Positions 18,000-30,859 of a stretch of DNA of 64,000 nt are shown in pieces. The first letter of the stretch is position 1. Every line of letters begins with the position of its first letter. The DNA is from Microbacterium sp. Leaf151 (GTDB lineage Bacteria > Actinomycetota > Actinomycetes > Actinomycetales > Microbacteriaceae), in assembly GCF_001424225.1 (NCBI RefSeq), contig NZ_LMOR01000002.1, positions 534,513 to 598,512 of the forward strand, given 5' to 3'. The notes beneath the pieces were generated by a model. That model saw only the letters and a list, made by a program, of their open reading frames with translations, ran no database searches and was not told where the DNA came from. Position numbers and translations under genes: made by a program.

Positions 18000-18088
18000 G
18001 CTACCCCGTGGGTAGCAAGAGACGCGAACCGCGGGGAGAAACGGCACCTCCCGGCGTTTCTGCTCGCGAATCGCGTTTCTTCGACGCT
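18000..18088 (+). repeat. Hairpin plus copy of the AAACGCGATC-type intergenic repeat
   Basis: In the 297-base gap after nusB. A short perfect hairpin GCTACCC-CGT-GGGTAGC occupies 18000-18016. The unit at 18036-18088 starts GAGAAACGG, pairs with CGTTTCT and continues to AATCGCGTTTCTTCGACGC. It aligns with 43553-43604 and, in reverse orientation, with the two copies at 40135-40205 and 40326-40398. The remainder of this gap shows no recognisable gene. Confidence 0.6.
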
Positions 18089-18160
18089 CAGGCGCCCCGC
18101 GCACACACCGGCGAGGGACGCGCACGGGCCACTGTCGGAGGTCTCCGGCAGGATGCTCGC

Positions 18161-21112
18161 GTGACCACCTGGCGCGATCTCGTCCCGAGGAGTGAGCCGG
18201 CCGCGTTCGAGCCGCTCGCCCTCGGCATCGAGCTGCGCCAGCGCGAGGCCTACGACCCCGCCCGGTGGGACGCCCGCGCGGTCGTGCCGGTCACCCCGCG
18301 CGTGCTCGCACAACGGCAGGACGACCTGCAGCTCGTCGCGCGGCCTCTCGTACGCGGAACGCGAGACACCTGGATCCGGGCGGATGCCACGTGGGATGCC
18401 GTGCGGCGGTCGTCGGGCCGCTTCGATCCGTCGCAGGTTCGCTGGTTCGCCGAGTTGCACGCCCTGGCCCAGGCGCTGAGGACGACGGGACCATTCGCCC
18501 CGTCCGGTGACACGATCGCCCTCGATGCCGTCGACTCACCCCTGCTCTGGCCCCATTTGCGCGCGGCGGAGGCGCTCGGCATCCCGATCGTCTCGATGAA
18601 CACGCAGCAGAGCGTGAGTCTCGCGGCCCAGGCGACGGCGCGTGTGGCGCTGGACGCCGTGGGTGGGGGAGCGTTGCGCGTGTCCGCCGACCTCGAGATC
18701 GACGGACGGCGACGGGATGCCGCTCACGCCCGGGCGATCGGCGGGTACGGCCTGTTCGCCTACGAGCTCGACCGCGACCCCGTGCCCCTCGTTCTCGCGG
18801 CGGTCGATCTGCCCGCGCCGCTGCCCTCCCTGCTCCGAGGCGGGGTGGTCGAGGTTCCGTCGGACGACGCGGCGGAGTTCGTCGCCGAGGTCTACCCCCG
18901 GCTGGCGCGCCGCGCGCCGCTGTCGGTCGGCGCCGGTGTGCCGGCGCCGCCTCCGGCGCGGCCGACGCTCACGCTCGAGGTCTCGTACGTCGACGGCGAC
19001 GCGGTGGAGTACCGCCTCGACTGGGTCTACCCCGGCGGCTACCGTGTTTCATGGAACGACGATCGGCAGCACCCCGACCGTGAGGACCGCGCCGAGGCGC
19101 AGATCGGGGAGCGGTTCGAGACGGCGTGGATGTCGGCATCCGATCTGCCCCTCGCGCCGCGGGCCACCCTGCGCGATGCCGACGCCGCGGCCTTCAGCGC
19201 GCACGTGCTCCCGGCTGTCGACGTGGTCGACGAGGTGCGTGTGCGCACGCGCGGCATCCGCCCGACGTTCCGCGAGCTGCGCGGCGATCCGTCGTTGCGC
19301 ATCACGACGGTCGAGTCCCTCGATCGCGATTGGCTCGACCTCGGAATCGCCGTGACGATCGACGGTCGACTGATCCCGTTCGGCGTCCTGTTCACGGCGC
19401 TGTCGCGCGGGCGGACACGCATCAAGCTGTCCGACGGGGCATGGTTCTCGCTCGCTCACCCGGCCCTGCAACGACTGCGGGAGCTGCTGGACGAAGCCGC
19501 CGCGCTCGACGAATGGGAGACCGGGCCGCGCGTCCCGCGCACGCACCTGGCCCTCTGGGCGGAGTTCGAAGACCTGGCCGACCAGTCCGAGGCGGCGGGG
19601 GAGTGGCGACAGCTCGCCCGGGCGCTGCGCGACGTCGCCGAGGTACCCGAGGTAGCGACGCCGCCCGGCTTCCTCGCCGACCTGCGTCCCTATCAGCGCG
19701 AGGGCCTGTCGTGGCTCGCGCTCCTGCACGCACACCGACTGGGCGGCATCCTGGCCGACGACATGGGACTCGGCAAGACCCTGCAGCTGCTCGCGCTGAT
19801 CGCCCACACCCGTTCGCGCCGAGACGTGCGCCCGTGGCTCGTCGTCGCCCCCACCTCGGTGCTCCCGACATGGCACGCCGAGGCGGCGCGGTTCGTCCCC
19901 GAGCTGCGGGTCGCCGTCGTCGAGGCGACGTCCGTGCGCCGTGATCGGACCATCGCCGACATCGCGGGCGATGCCGACGTGGTCGTCGCGTCGTACGGCG
20001 TCGTACGAGCGGATGCCGAGGAGTTCGCCGCGACGCACTTCTCGGGGGTGGTGCTCGATGAGGCGCAGTTCGTGAAGAACCCCGCGACCCGCATCCATCG
20101 CGCCATCGCGGCGCTGCGCGCCGACGCGGTGTACGCGGCCACGGGCACGCCGATCGAGAACGGGCTCGACGACCTGTGGGCGCTGCTGGCTCTGACCGCG
20201 CCCGGGTTGTTCCCCTCGATCCGGCAGTTCCGTGAGGACTACACCCGGTCCATCGAACGGCTCCCCACCGACGCGCCCACCGAGCTCTCAGCCGCCGCCA
20301 CCGACGCTCACCGCGAGAAGATGCTCGCGAAGCTGCGCCGACGCGTGCGGCCGTTCCTCTTGCGCCGCACGAAAGACGTCGTGGCATCCGATCTCCCCCC
20401 GAAGCAGGAGCAGGAGATCGCGGTTCCCCTCGGCCCCGCGCATCAGGCGGTCTACGACCGGGTGCTGCAGCGCGAGAGACAGAAGGTGCTCGGCCTGCTC
20501 GACGACCTCGATCGGCAGCGGTTCATCGTGTTCCGCTCGTTGACGCTGCTGCGTATGTTGGCACTCGCGCCGGGTCTGGTCGACGACCGTGACACGAGCC
20601 TCGGCTCCGCGAAGCTCGATGTGCTGCTCGAACGGCTCGTCGAGATCGCCGCCGAGGGGCACCGTGCGCTGGTGTTCAGCCAGTTCACCTCGTTCCTCGA
20701 CATGGCGGCGCGGCGGCTGGATGCCGAGGGCCTCGCCTACGCGCACCTCGACGGCAGCACCACACGGCGTGGCGACGTGGTCGCCGACTTCCGCCAGGGT
20801 GACGCGCCGGTGTTCCTCATCAGCCTCAAAGCCGGAGGGTTCGGGCTGACTCTCACCGAGGCGGAGTACGTGTTCGTCCTCGACCCGTGGTGGAACCCCG
20901 CGGCCGAGGCACAGGCGATCGACCGCGCCCACCGCATCGGACAGGACAAGAGCGTGTTCGTCTACCGGTTGATCGCCGCGGGCACGATCGAGGAGAAGGT
21001 TCTCGCCCTGCAGCGCCGCAAGGCCGCGCTGTCGGAGGCGGTCATCGACGACGGCGAGGCGTTCGCGGCGGCGCTCGACGCCGAGGACATCCGTGGGCTC
21101 CTCGGGCCGTGA
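18161..21112 (+). CDS. SNF2-family DNA-dependent ATPase / helicase-like protein
   Basis: 983 residues. The N-terminal 490 or so residues are poorly conserved, with no domain I recognise. The SNF2 motor follows: LRPYQREGLSWLALLHAHRL, Walker A DMGLGKT (534-540), DEAQ motif II (VVLDEAQFVKN), ATGTPIEN, and in the second RecA-like lobe LDGSTTRRGDVVADFR, SLKAGGFGLTLTEA and DPWWNPAAEAQAIDRAHRIG. Such proteins remodel protein-DNA or protein-RNA polymerase complexes. GTG at 18161 is preferred because CAGGAT lies six bases upstream (leaderless pattern) and the more upstream frame runs through repeat DNA. It sits alone between nusB and a Rieske/MBL gene, an unusual place. Confidence 0.9.
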   Translation: MTTWRDLVPRSEPAAFEPLALGIELRQREAYDPARWDARAVVPVTPRVLAQRQDDLQLVARPLVRGTRDTWIRADATWDAVRRSSGRFDPSQVRWFAELHALAQALRTTGPFAPSGDTIALDAVDSPLLWPHLRAAEALGIPIVSMNTQQSVSLAAQATARVALDAVGGGALRVSADLEIDGRRRDAAHARAIGGYGLFAYELDRDPVPLVLAAVDLPAPLPSLLRGGVVEVPSDDAAEFVAEVYPRLARRAPLSVGAGVPAPPPARPTLTLEVSYVDGDAVEYRLDWVYPGGYRVSWNDDRQHPDREDRAEAQIGERFETAWMSASDLPLAPRATLRDADAAAFSAHVLPAVDVVDEVRVRTRGIRPTFRELRGDPSLRITTVESLDRDWLDLGIAVTIDGRLIPFGVLFTALSRGRTRIKLSDGAWFSLAHPALQRLRELLDEAAALDEWETGPRVPRTHLALWAEFEDLADQSEAAGEWRQLARALRDVAEVPEVATPPGFLADLRPYQREGLSWLALLHAHRLGGILADDMGLGKTLQLLALIAHTRSRRDVRPWLVVAPTSVLPTWHAEAARFVPELRVAVVEATSVRRDRTIADIAGDADVVVASYGVVRADAEEFAATHFSGVVLDEAQFVKNPATRIHRAIAALRADAVYAATGTPIENGLDDLWALLALTAPGLFPSIRQFREDYTRSIERLPTDAPTELSAAATDAHREKMLAKLRRRVRPFLLRRTKDVVASDLPPKQEQEIAVPLGPAHQAVYDRVLQRERQKVLGLLDDLDRQRFIVFRSLTLLRMLALAPGLVDDRDTSLGSAKLDVLLERLVEIAAEGHRALVFSQFTSFLDMAARRLDAEGLAYAHLDGSTTRRGDVVADFRQGDAPVFLISLKAGGFGLTLTEAEYVFVLDPWWNPAAEAQAIDRAHRIGQDKSVFVYRLIAAGTIEEKVLALQRRKAALSEAVIDDGEAFAAALDAEDIRGLLGP

Positions 21113-21228
21113 TGCGGGAGGGAGCTGCGGCGTCGTGTCGCGTACGAGGGCACAGCCGATCCCGGCGCGGTCCGGCATCCGTCTCCCGGGAAGGTCCACG
21201 CCCACCGCCCGCCCAGGCGACCCCCGCG

Positions 21229-21234
21229 TAGACT
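21229..21234 (+). promoter_or_regulatory. Putative -10 element (TAGACT) for the Rieske/MBL gene
   Basis: TAGACT lies 31 bases before the ATG; AGGAG at 21257-21261 is the ribosome-binding site. So this gene has its own promoter rather than being read only from the upstream ATPase gene. Confidence 0.5.
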
Positions 21235-21265
21235 CGACGGGTTCCGTCCACGACACAGGAGCGAC

Positions 21266-22849
21266 ATGAGAGTCACCGGCCTCGGCCACGCAGGCATGTT
21301 CATCGAGACGGCGGGCGGCAGCATCCTCTGCGACCCCGTCATCGGTCCGAGCTTCTTCGGCTCGTGGTTCCCTTTCCCCGACAACCGCTCTCTGGACTGG
21401 GCGCGCTTCGGCGCGGCCGACTTCCTCTACATCTCGCACCGCCACCGCGATCACTTCGATCCGGCGCTGCTCGAGCGGTACGTGTCGAAAGACATCAAGG
21501 TCCTGCTGCCCGAGTACCCGACCGACGACCTCGAGCAAGACCTCATCGCCCTCGGCTACACGAACCTCGTGCGCACCGAGGCGGGCGTCCCGCTGCAGTT
21601 CGGCGACCTGAAGCTGATGGTGACGCCTCTGCGCGCCCCCTCCGACGGCCCCATCGGCGACTCGTCGCTCTCGCTCGACGACGGCACGGCATCCGTCCTG
21701 AATCAGAACGACTCGCATCCGCTGGATCTCGACGCGCTCTTCGATTTCGGCAAGCCCGACGCCTACTTCACCCAGGTGTCGGGCGCGATCTGGTGGCCCA
21801 TGGTCTACGACCTGCCCCAGGATGCCAAGCAGAACTTCGCCCAGCTCAAGCGAGACGCGCAGAACAAGCGCGCGATGTACTACATCGACAAGGTCGACGC
21901 GTCTCACGTGTTCCCGATGGCGGGGCCGCCGATGTTCCTGCGCGACGAGCTGTTCCGCTACAACGGCACTGGGCTCGACAACGATTCGATCTTCACCGAT
22001 CAGCGCGACTTCCTCGCGCACATGAAAGAGCAGCGCCCAGACCAGAAGGGGTACCTGTTCCTCCCCGGCACCGAGGTCGAGGTGCAGGGATCCGACGTGA
22101 CCGTCATGCAGACGCTGTACACCGACGACGAGATCGAGCGTGTCTTCGGCGACAAGTGGAACTACCTCGCCGAGCAGCGCGACAGCCGCCGCAACGAGAT
22201 CGCCGCCGAGGTGGCATCCCGTTCCGAGGTCCTCCCACCGGCCGAGATGCTCGCCGCCATCAAGGAATGGTGGGAGCCGCTGCTGCGCCGCGCCCGCACC
22301 ATTCGCAACGGCGTCGGGGGAGCGGTGCGCTTCCGCATCGGTGAGCTCGACATGGTCGTCGACTTCCCCAAGGCGAAGGTGCGCGAGTACGCCGGCGAGG
22401 AGTGCATCTACTGGTACACGATCCCTGCCGACCTCGTCTCGACGAACATCCGCGATCACGAGATCGACTGGTCGAATTCGATCTTCCTTTCCATGCAGTT
22501 CGAGGTGGGCCGCTCGGGCAAGTTCAACGAGTTCCTCACCACGTTCCTGAAGTGCCTGTCACGCGACCGCATCGAGTACGTCGAGAACTGGTACGCCGAG
22601 CAGTCGGATCAGACCGAGGATGCCGAGATCGACGGCTGGACCGTGCAGCGTCGGTGCCCGCACCTGCGCGCCGATCTGACCAAGACCGGCAAGATCGAGG
22701 ACGGCGTGCTGACGTGCTCGCTGCACGACTGGAAGTGGGACCTGGCGTCGGGCCGGTGCCTGACGACGACGGGTCACCCGATCCGCTCATCGCGCATCCG
22801 CTCGACGGGGAGCGGCGAACGCGCCGCCGCCGAGGTCGCCGCGGGCTGA
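21266..22849 (+). CDS. Metallo-beta-lactamase-fold protein with C-terminal Rieske [2Fe-2S] domain
   Basis: 527 residues. The N-terminal MBL domain (about 1-290) carries HxHxDH as SHRHRDHF (His58, His60, Asp62, His63). The C-terminal Rieske motif is C-P-H at 464-466 and C-S-L-H at 484-487, all four cluster ligands present. The order MBL then Rieske, and the UlaG-like MBL, recall bacterial proteins distantly related to CMP-N-acetylneuraminate hydroxylase, which has both domains in the opposite order. Substrate unknown. Likely a cytoplasmic redox or hydrolytic enzyme; no signal peptide. It is preceded by its own -10 and followed by a GGAGGAC/GTCCTCC stem at 22892-22921. Confidence 0.85.
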   Translation: MRVTGLGHAGMFIETAGGSILCDPVIGPSFFGSWFPFPDNRSLDWARFGAADFLYISHRHRDHFDPALLERYVSKDIKVLLPEYPTDDLEQDLIALGYTNLVRTEAGVPLQFGDLKLMVTPLRAPSDGPIGDSSLSLDDGTASVLNQNDSHPLDLDALFDFGKPDAYFTQVSGAIWWPMVYDLPQDAKQNFAQLKRDAQNKRAMYYIDKVDASHVFPMAGPPMFLRDELFRYNGTGLDNDSIFTDQRDFLAHMKEQRPDQKGYLFLPGTEVEVQGSDVTVMQTLYTDDEIERVFGDKWNYLAEQRDSRRNEIAAEVASRSEVLPPAEMLAAIKEWWEPLLRRARTIRNGVGGAVRFRIGELDMVVDFPKAKVREYAGEECIYWYTIPADLVSTNIRDHEIDWSNSIFLSMQFEVGRSGKFNEFLTTFLKCLSRDRIEYVENWYAEQSDQTEDAEIDGWTVQRRCPHLRADLTKTGKIEDGVLTCSLHDWKWDLASGRCLTTTGHPIRSSRIRSTGSGERAAAEVAAG

Positions 22850-23031
22850 GATCACCGTCCCAGGCGCCCCGCGGGAGGAAAATCCGGGAGCGGAGGACCG
22901 AGCCCGCGGCATCCGTCCTCCCTTCGCCGAACCTCCTCCCGCCGCCGCCGCCGGTCCCGCCGCGGCCCCCCCACCGCCGCGACTGCCCGCGCCGCACCGG
23001 CCCCCGCCCGGCGAGTGCCCACCCCACCCGC

Positions 23032-23037
23032 TAGACT
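23032..23037 (+). promoter_or_regulatory. Putative -10 element of the pyr operon (TAGACT)
   Basis: TAGACT places the transcription start near 23044, giving a leader of about 52 bases that is almost wholly the PyrR-binding hairpin described next. The 180 bases upstream hold a GC-rich low-complexity stretch and the hairpin behind the Rieske gene, but no other gene. Confidence 0.55.
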
Positions 23038-23055
23038 CGACGCGAACCACAGCAA

Positions 23056-23089
23056 CCTTTAACCCCGTCCCGTGAGGCGGAGAAGGGAG
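23056..23089 (+). promoter_or_regulatory. PyrR-binding leader hairpin overlapping the pyrR ribosome-binding site
   Basis: The sequence CCTTTAACCCCGTCC followed by CGTGAGGCGGAGAAGG matches the PyrR binding-loop pattern (UCCNGNGAGGC). CCTT (23056-23059) pairs with AAGG (23083-23086) and CCG with CGG above an asymmetric internal loop. The AAGGGAG Shine-Dalgarno is inside the 3' arm, seven bases before the ATG. There is no room for a separate terminator/antiterminator, so control would be translational, as known for mycobacterial pyrR. Confidence 0.75.
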
Positions 23090-23095
23090 CGGCGG

Positions 23096-23626
23096 ATGAA
23101 CACGCGCACCGTCATGCACGATGCCGACATCGCCCGCGCTTTGACGCGAATCTCGCACGAGATCCTGGAGTCGAACAAGGGTCCGGAAGGGCTCGTCCTC
23201 CTCGGCATCCCGACCCGCGGCGTCACGCTCGCGAATCGGATCGGCCCGCTGGTCGGGGAGTTCGGCGGCACATTCGTCCCGGTCGGCGCGCTCGACGTGA
23301 CCATGTACCGCGACGATCTGCACCGCAACCCGACCCGTGCACCTCGGCGCACCGAGATCCCGGCCGGCGGCATCGACGGCAAGACCGTCGTTCTGGTCGA
23401 CGACGTGCTGTTCTCGGGCCGCAGCATCCGAGCTGCTCTCGATGCCCTGCAGGACATCGGGCGTCCCGCGGCGGTGCGCCTCGCGACCCTCATCGACCGC
23501 GGCCACCGCGAGCTGCCGATCCGCCCCGACTTCGTGGGGAAGAACCTGCCCAGCGCCCGCGACGAGCGGGTCAACGTGCGCCTCGCCGAGGTCGACGGCG
23601 TCGAGGAGGTGACGATCGAATCATGA
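23096..23626 (+). CDS. pyrR: Bifunctional pyr operon regulator / uracil phosphoribosyltransferase PyrR
   Basis: UMP/UTP-responsive RNA-binding regulator of pyrimidine genes, with residual uracil phosphoribosyltransferase activity. 176 residues. The PRPP motif [20 protein letters not shown] starts at residue 98; [13 protein letters not shown] and [11 protein letters not shown] are typical of PyrR. ATG at 23096 is chosen over the in-frame GTG at 23072 because AAGGGAG lies seven bases before the ATG and the GTG falls within the RNA-binding loop. It is first gene of pyrR-B-C-membrane protein-carA-B-pyrF, all joined by 4-8 base overlaps. Confidence 0.97.
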   Translation: MNTRTVMHDADIARALTRISHEILESNKGPEGLVLLGIPTRGVTLANRIGPLVGEFGGTFVPVGALDVTMYRDDLHRNPTRAPRRTEIPAGGIDGKTVVLVDDVLFSGRSIRAALDALQDIGRPAAVRLATLIDRGHRELPIRPDFVGKNLPSARDERVNVRLAEVDGVEEVTIES

Positions 23627-24591
23627 GGCACCTCCTCGACACCCAGCACCTCTCGCGCGCCGACGCGCTCGAGATCCTCGACGTCGCCGAAGACATGGCC
23701 GACACCCAACGGCGCGAGGTCAAGAAGCTGCCGACGCTGCGCGGTAAGACCGTGGTCAATCTCTTCTTCGAAGACTCCACGCGCACCCGCATCTCGTTCG
23801 AGGCCGCCGCCAAGCGGCTCTCCGCCGACGTCATCAACTTCTCCGCGAAGGGCTCCAGCGTCAGCAAGGGCGAATCGCTGCAGGACACCGCGCAGACCCT
23901 CCAGGCGATGGGGGCGGATGCCGTGGTCATCCGCCACGGCGCATCCGGTGCCCCGCGCACCCTCGCCACCAGCGGCTGGATCAGCGCCGGCGTGGTCAAC
24001 GCGGGCGACGGCACGCACGAGCACCCCACGCAGGCGCTGCTCGACGCGTTCACCATCCGCAAGCGCCTGTTCGGCGACGACAGCCGCGGCCGCGACCTCG
24101 GCGGCATCCGGGTCACGATCGTCGGCGACGTGCTGCACTCGCGGGTCGCACGGTCGAACGTGTGGCTCTTGCACACCCTCGGCGCCCGCGTGACGCTCGT
24201 GGCGCCGCCGACCCTGGTTCCGCAGGACGTCAGCGGCTGGCCCGTCGACATCGACTACGACCTCGACCACGCGATCGCCGCAGGCCCCGACGCGCTGATG
24301 ATGCTCCGCATCCAGCTCGAACGCATGTCTGCCGCGTATTTCCCGACTGAACGGGAGTATTCGCGTCGCTACGGCCTCGATGCGCGGCGGCTGGAGGCCC
24401 TCGCGACCGATAGCATTGTGTTGCACCCCGGTCCGATGAACCGGGGTCTGGAGATCTCCGCCGAAGCCGCCGATTCGCCTCGCTCGACGGTGCTCGAGCA
24501 GGTCACGAACGGCGTCTCCGTGCGGATGGCCGTGCTGTACCTGCTGCTGGCGGGCGAGCGGCCCGACACCGAGAGAGAGGGCCTCCGATGA
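23623..24591 (+). CDS. pyrB: Aspartate carbamoyltransferase catalytic subunit
   Basis: Forms carbamoyl-aspartate in UMP synthesis. 322 residues. Carbamoyl-phosphate motif [13 protein letters not shown], the 80s-loop equivalent [28 protein letters not shown], and the Asp-loop [13 protein letters not shown] regulatory PyrI subunit is not present, as expected for actinobacteria. ATG start within the ATGA overlap with pyrR; the stop shares ATGA with pyrC. Confidence 0.98.
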   Translation: MRHLLDTQHLSRADALEILDVAEDMADTQRREVKKLPTLRGKTVVNLFFEDSTRTRISFEAAAKRLSADVINFSAKGSSVSKGESLQDTAQTLQAMGADAVVIRHGASGAPRTLATSGWISAGVVNAGDGTHEHPTQALLDAFTIRKRLFGDDSRGRDLGGIRVTIVGDVLHSRVARSNVWLLHTLGARVTLVAPPTLVPQDVSGWPVDIDYDLDHAIAAGPDALMMLRIQLERMSAAYFPTEREYSRRYGLDARRLEALATDSIVLHPGPMNRGLEISAEAADSPRSTVLEQVTNGVSVRMAVLYLLLAGERPDTEREGLR

Positions 24592-25910
24592 GCCATGCCA
24601 CCCCCCAGACGCTTCTGGTCCGCGGCGCGCGCGTCGAGGGTCAGGATGCCACCGACCTCCTCGTGCGCGACGGCGTCATCGCCGAGGCAGGCACCGGGCT
24701 GTCGCACGCCGGCGCCACGGTCGTCGACGCCGACGGGTTGATCGCCCTTCCCGGCCTCGTCGACCTGCACGTGCACCTGCGCGAGCCCGGCTTCGAGGCA
24801 TCCGAGACCGTCCTCACCGGATCGCGCGCCGCCGCCGCGGGCGGATTCACGACCGTCTTCGCGATGCCCAACACCTCGCCCACCGCCGACACGGCCGGAA
24901 TCGTCGAGCAGGAGCTCGCCCTCGGCGAGGCCGCCGGGTACGTGCACGTCCAGCCGATCGGCGCCGTCACCGTCGGGCAGCGGGGCGAACGTCTCGCCGA
25001 GCTCGGCGCGATGGCCGACTCCCGCGCGCGCGTGCGCGTGTTCAGCGACGACGGCTTCTGCGTCTTCGACCCGCTCATCATGCGGCGGGCGCTCGAGTAC
25101 GTGAAGGCGTTCGACGGAGTGGTCGCGCAGCACGCGCAGGACCCGCGCCTGACCGAGGGCGCCCAGATGAACGAGGGTGCGGTCTCGGCGGAGCTCGGCC
25201 TCACCGGCTGGCCCGCGGTCGCCGAAGAGTCGATCATCGCCCGTGACGTGCTGCTGGCCGAGCACGTGGGCTCGCGCCTGCATGTGTGCCACCTCTCGAC
25301 CGCCGGCTCGGTCGACATCATCCGCTGGGCCAAGAAGCGCGGCGTGAACGTCACCGCCGAAGTGACCCCGCACCACCTGCTGCTGACCGACGAGCTCGTG
25401 CGCGACTACGACGCGCGCTATAAGGTCAACCCGCCGCTGCGACGTGAAGAAGACGTGATGGCCGTGCGCGAGGGCCTCGCCGACGGGACGATCGACATCG
25501 TCGCCACCGACCACGCCCCGCACCCCGCCGAGGCGAAGGCCTGCGAGTGGGCGGCGGCCGCCAACGGCATGGTGGGTCTCGAGAGCGCCCTGCGCGTCGT
25601 GCAGCAGGCGATGGTCGACACGGGCCTCCTCGACTGGGCCGACGTCGCCCGCGTGCTCTCGAAGGCACCCGCCCGCATCGGTCGCCTCGACCGTCACGGC
25701 ACCCCCGTGGCCGCCGGTCACCCGGCCAGCTTCACGCTGTACGACCCGCGCCCCTCGCGCCCCTTCGCGGTCACCGACCTCCGCGGACGCAGCAAGAACT
25801 CGCCGTACCTCGGCCGGGAGCTGCCCGGAGAGGTGCGCTGGACCGTGCGCGCCGGCATCCCCACCGTCGCCGACGGCGTTCTGCTCGACGCTCCGGGGGC
25901 CCTCGCATGA
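24588..25910 (+). CDS. pyrC: Dihydroorotase
   Basis: Zinc-dependent ring closure of carbamoyl-aspartate to dihydroorotate. 440 residues, class I (long) type. [16 protein letters not shown] carries the metal-binding Hx[22 protein letters not shown] and [11 protein letters not shown] complete the site. Start and stop both share ATGA overlaps with the neighbours, so it is translationally coupled within the operon. Confidence 0.98.
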   Translation: MSHATPQTLLVRGARVEGQDATDLLVRDGVIAEAGTGLSHAGATVVDADGLIALPGLVDLHVHLREPGFEASETVLTGSRAAAAGGFTTVFAMPNTSPTADTAGIVEQELALGEAAGYVHVQPIGAVTVGQRGERLAELGAMADSRARVRVFSDDGFCVFDPLIMRRALEYVKAFDGVVAQHAQDPRLTEGAQMNEGAVSAELGLTGWPAVAEESIIARDVLLAEHVGSRLHVCHLSTAGSVDIIRWAKKRGVNVTAEVTPHHLLLTDELVRDYDARYKVNPPLRREEDVMAVREGLADGTIDIVATDHAPHPAEAKACEWAAAANGMVGLESALRVVQQAMVDTGLLDWADVARVLSKAPARIGRLDRHGTPVAAGHPASFTLYDPRPSRPFAVTDLRGRSKNSPYLGRELPGEVRWTVRAGIPTVADGVLLDAPGALA

Positions 25911-26410
25911 CGCGTGAGGGCGCCTTGCTCGTGATGGCCGCGGTGGCCGTGATCGCTCTGGCACTCCTCGCGTGGGCGTGGGTGCGACGAACGCGGCGCG
26001 ATGCGCGCTACACCGCCCCGGTGGGGGAGCTGCCCGACGACGCCGTCGAGACCGCGGTGTTCCCCGGTCTCTACGTCGCCACGACCCGACACGACGAGCC
26101 GCTCGAGCGACTCGCGATCAAGGGTCTCGGCTTCCGCTCCCGCGTCGACGTCACCGTCACCACGGCCGGCGTCGCCCTCGACCTTCCGGGCCAGCCCCGC
26201 ATCGCGCTGACCCGCGACCGGCTGGTGGACGCCGCGCAGGCCACCGTCGCCATCGACCGCGTGGTCGAGGCGGGCGGCCTGACGCGCGTCAGCTGGCGCA
26301 TCGACGTCGACACCGTCGTCGACACCTACCTCCGACCTCAGGATGCCTCGGCCAAAGCGCTGGCCGACGCCATCCGTCCCCTCATCACCACGACAGGAAG
26401 CGACGCATGA
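25907..26410 (+). CDS. Single-pass membrane protein of the pyr operon, PH-like domain
   Basis: 167 residues. One N-terminal transmembrane helix ([20 protein letters not shown], about residues 7-26) is followed by a soluble beta-rich region without catalytic motifs. A protein of this size and topology sits between pyrC and carA in other actinobacteria, including Rv1382 of Mycobacterium tuberculosis; its role is unknown. Being strictly embedded by ATGA overlaps on both sides, it is expressed with pyrimidine synthesis. A membrane tether or assembly factor for the pathway is conceivable but unsupported. Confidence 0.85.
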   Translation: MTREGALLVMAAVAVIALALLAWAWVRRTRRDARYTAPVGELPDDAVETAVFPGLYVATTRHDEPLERLAIKGLGFRSRVDVTVTTAGVALDLPGQPRIALTRDRLVDAAQATVAIDRVVEAGGLTRVSWRIDVDTVVDTYLRPQDASAKALADAIRPLITTTGSDA

Positions 26411-27571
26411 CCGCCCTGATCCCTTCCTCGCGGATCTCGCGAGACCCCGCCGTCCTCGTCCTCGAGGACGGCACCCGCTACGTCGGACGCGCGTACGGTG
26501 CGCGCGGTGAGACCCTCGGCGAGGTCGTCTTCGCGACCGGCATGACCGGCTACCAGGAGACGATCACCGACCCCTCGTACGCCGGCCAGATCGTCCTGCA
26601 GACGGCCCCCCACATCGGCAACACCGGCGTGAACGACGAAGACCCCGAATCGCGCCGCATCTGGGTCGCCGGCTACGTCGTACGGGACCCTTCGCGCATG
26701 GTGTCGAATTGGCGCGCGAACCGCTCGCTCGACGACGCGCTCGTCGAAGACGGCATCGTCGGCATCTCCGGTATCGACACCCGCGCGGTCACCCGCCGCA
26801 TCCGCTCATCCGGCAGCATGCGCGGCGGCGTCTTCTCGGGTGAAGCCGCGAACCTGGATGCCGACGAGCAGCTGCGCCGCGTCCGCGAAGCCCCGGGGAT
26901 GGCCGGCCGCAACCTGAGCGCCGAGGTCTCGGTCACCGAGGTCGAGGTCACCCCCGCCACCGCGGAGCGCATCGGCAATCTCGCCGTGCTCGATCTGGGC
27001 GTGAAGAAGTCAACGATCGACAACCTCGCCGCCCGCGGATTCGACGTGCACGTCTTCCCGCAGTCCGCGACGATCGACGACATCCGCGCCATCGAGCCGG
27101 TCGCGGCGTTCTACTCCAACGGCCCCGGTGACCCCGCCGCATCCGATCAGCATGTCGAGCTTCTGCGCGCCGTCCTCGGCGACGGCCTGCCGTTCTTCGG
27201 CATCTGCTTCGGCAACCAGCTGCTGGGCCGTGCTCTCGGCTTCGGCACGTACAAGCTGCCGTTCGGCCACCGCGGCATCAACCAGCCCGTGCTCGACAAG
27301 ACAACCGGCCGCGTCGAGATCACGTCGCAGAACCACGGCTTCGCCGTCGACGCGCCGCTGGATGAGGTCGTCGACAGCCCCGCCGGTTTCGGCCGCGTCG
27401 AGGTGAGCCACATCGGCCTCAACGACAACGTCGTCGAGGGCCTTCGCGCCCTCGACATCCCCGCGTTCAGCGTGCAGTACCACCCTGAGGCCGCCTCAGG
27501 ACCGCACGACGCCAACTACCTGTTCGACCGCTTCCGCGAGATGGTTCTCGCGACGATGGAGACCCAGAAGA

Positions 27572-27579
<8 letters not shown>
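26407..27579 (+). CDS. carA: Carbamoyl-phosphate synthase small (glutaminase) subunit
   Basis: Hydrolyses glutamine and channels ammonia to CarB. 390 residues. N-terminal CPSase domain with [21 protein letters not shown]-terminal class I amidotransferase with nucleophile Cys in [16 protein letters not shown] and the partner His-Glu in [10 protein letters not shown]. Start ATG in ATGA overlap with the membrane protein gene; the end overlaps carB by eight bases. Confidence 0.98.

Positions 27580-30855
<3,276 letters not shown>

Positions 30856-30859
<4 letters not shown>

Noticed and set aside
18008..18160. Extended N-terminus of the SNF2 protein starting at 18008
   Set aside because: This stretch contains the dispersed hairpin repeat and gives an Arg-rich sequence; the GTG at 18161 has a promoter-like hexamer six bases upstream.
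23072..23098. GTG at 23072 as pyrR start
   Set aside because: It lies in the PyrR-binding loop, lacks a Shine-Dalgarno and would add Arg-rich residues not in the family; the ATG at 23096 has AAGGGAG at ideal spacing.
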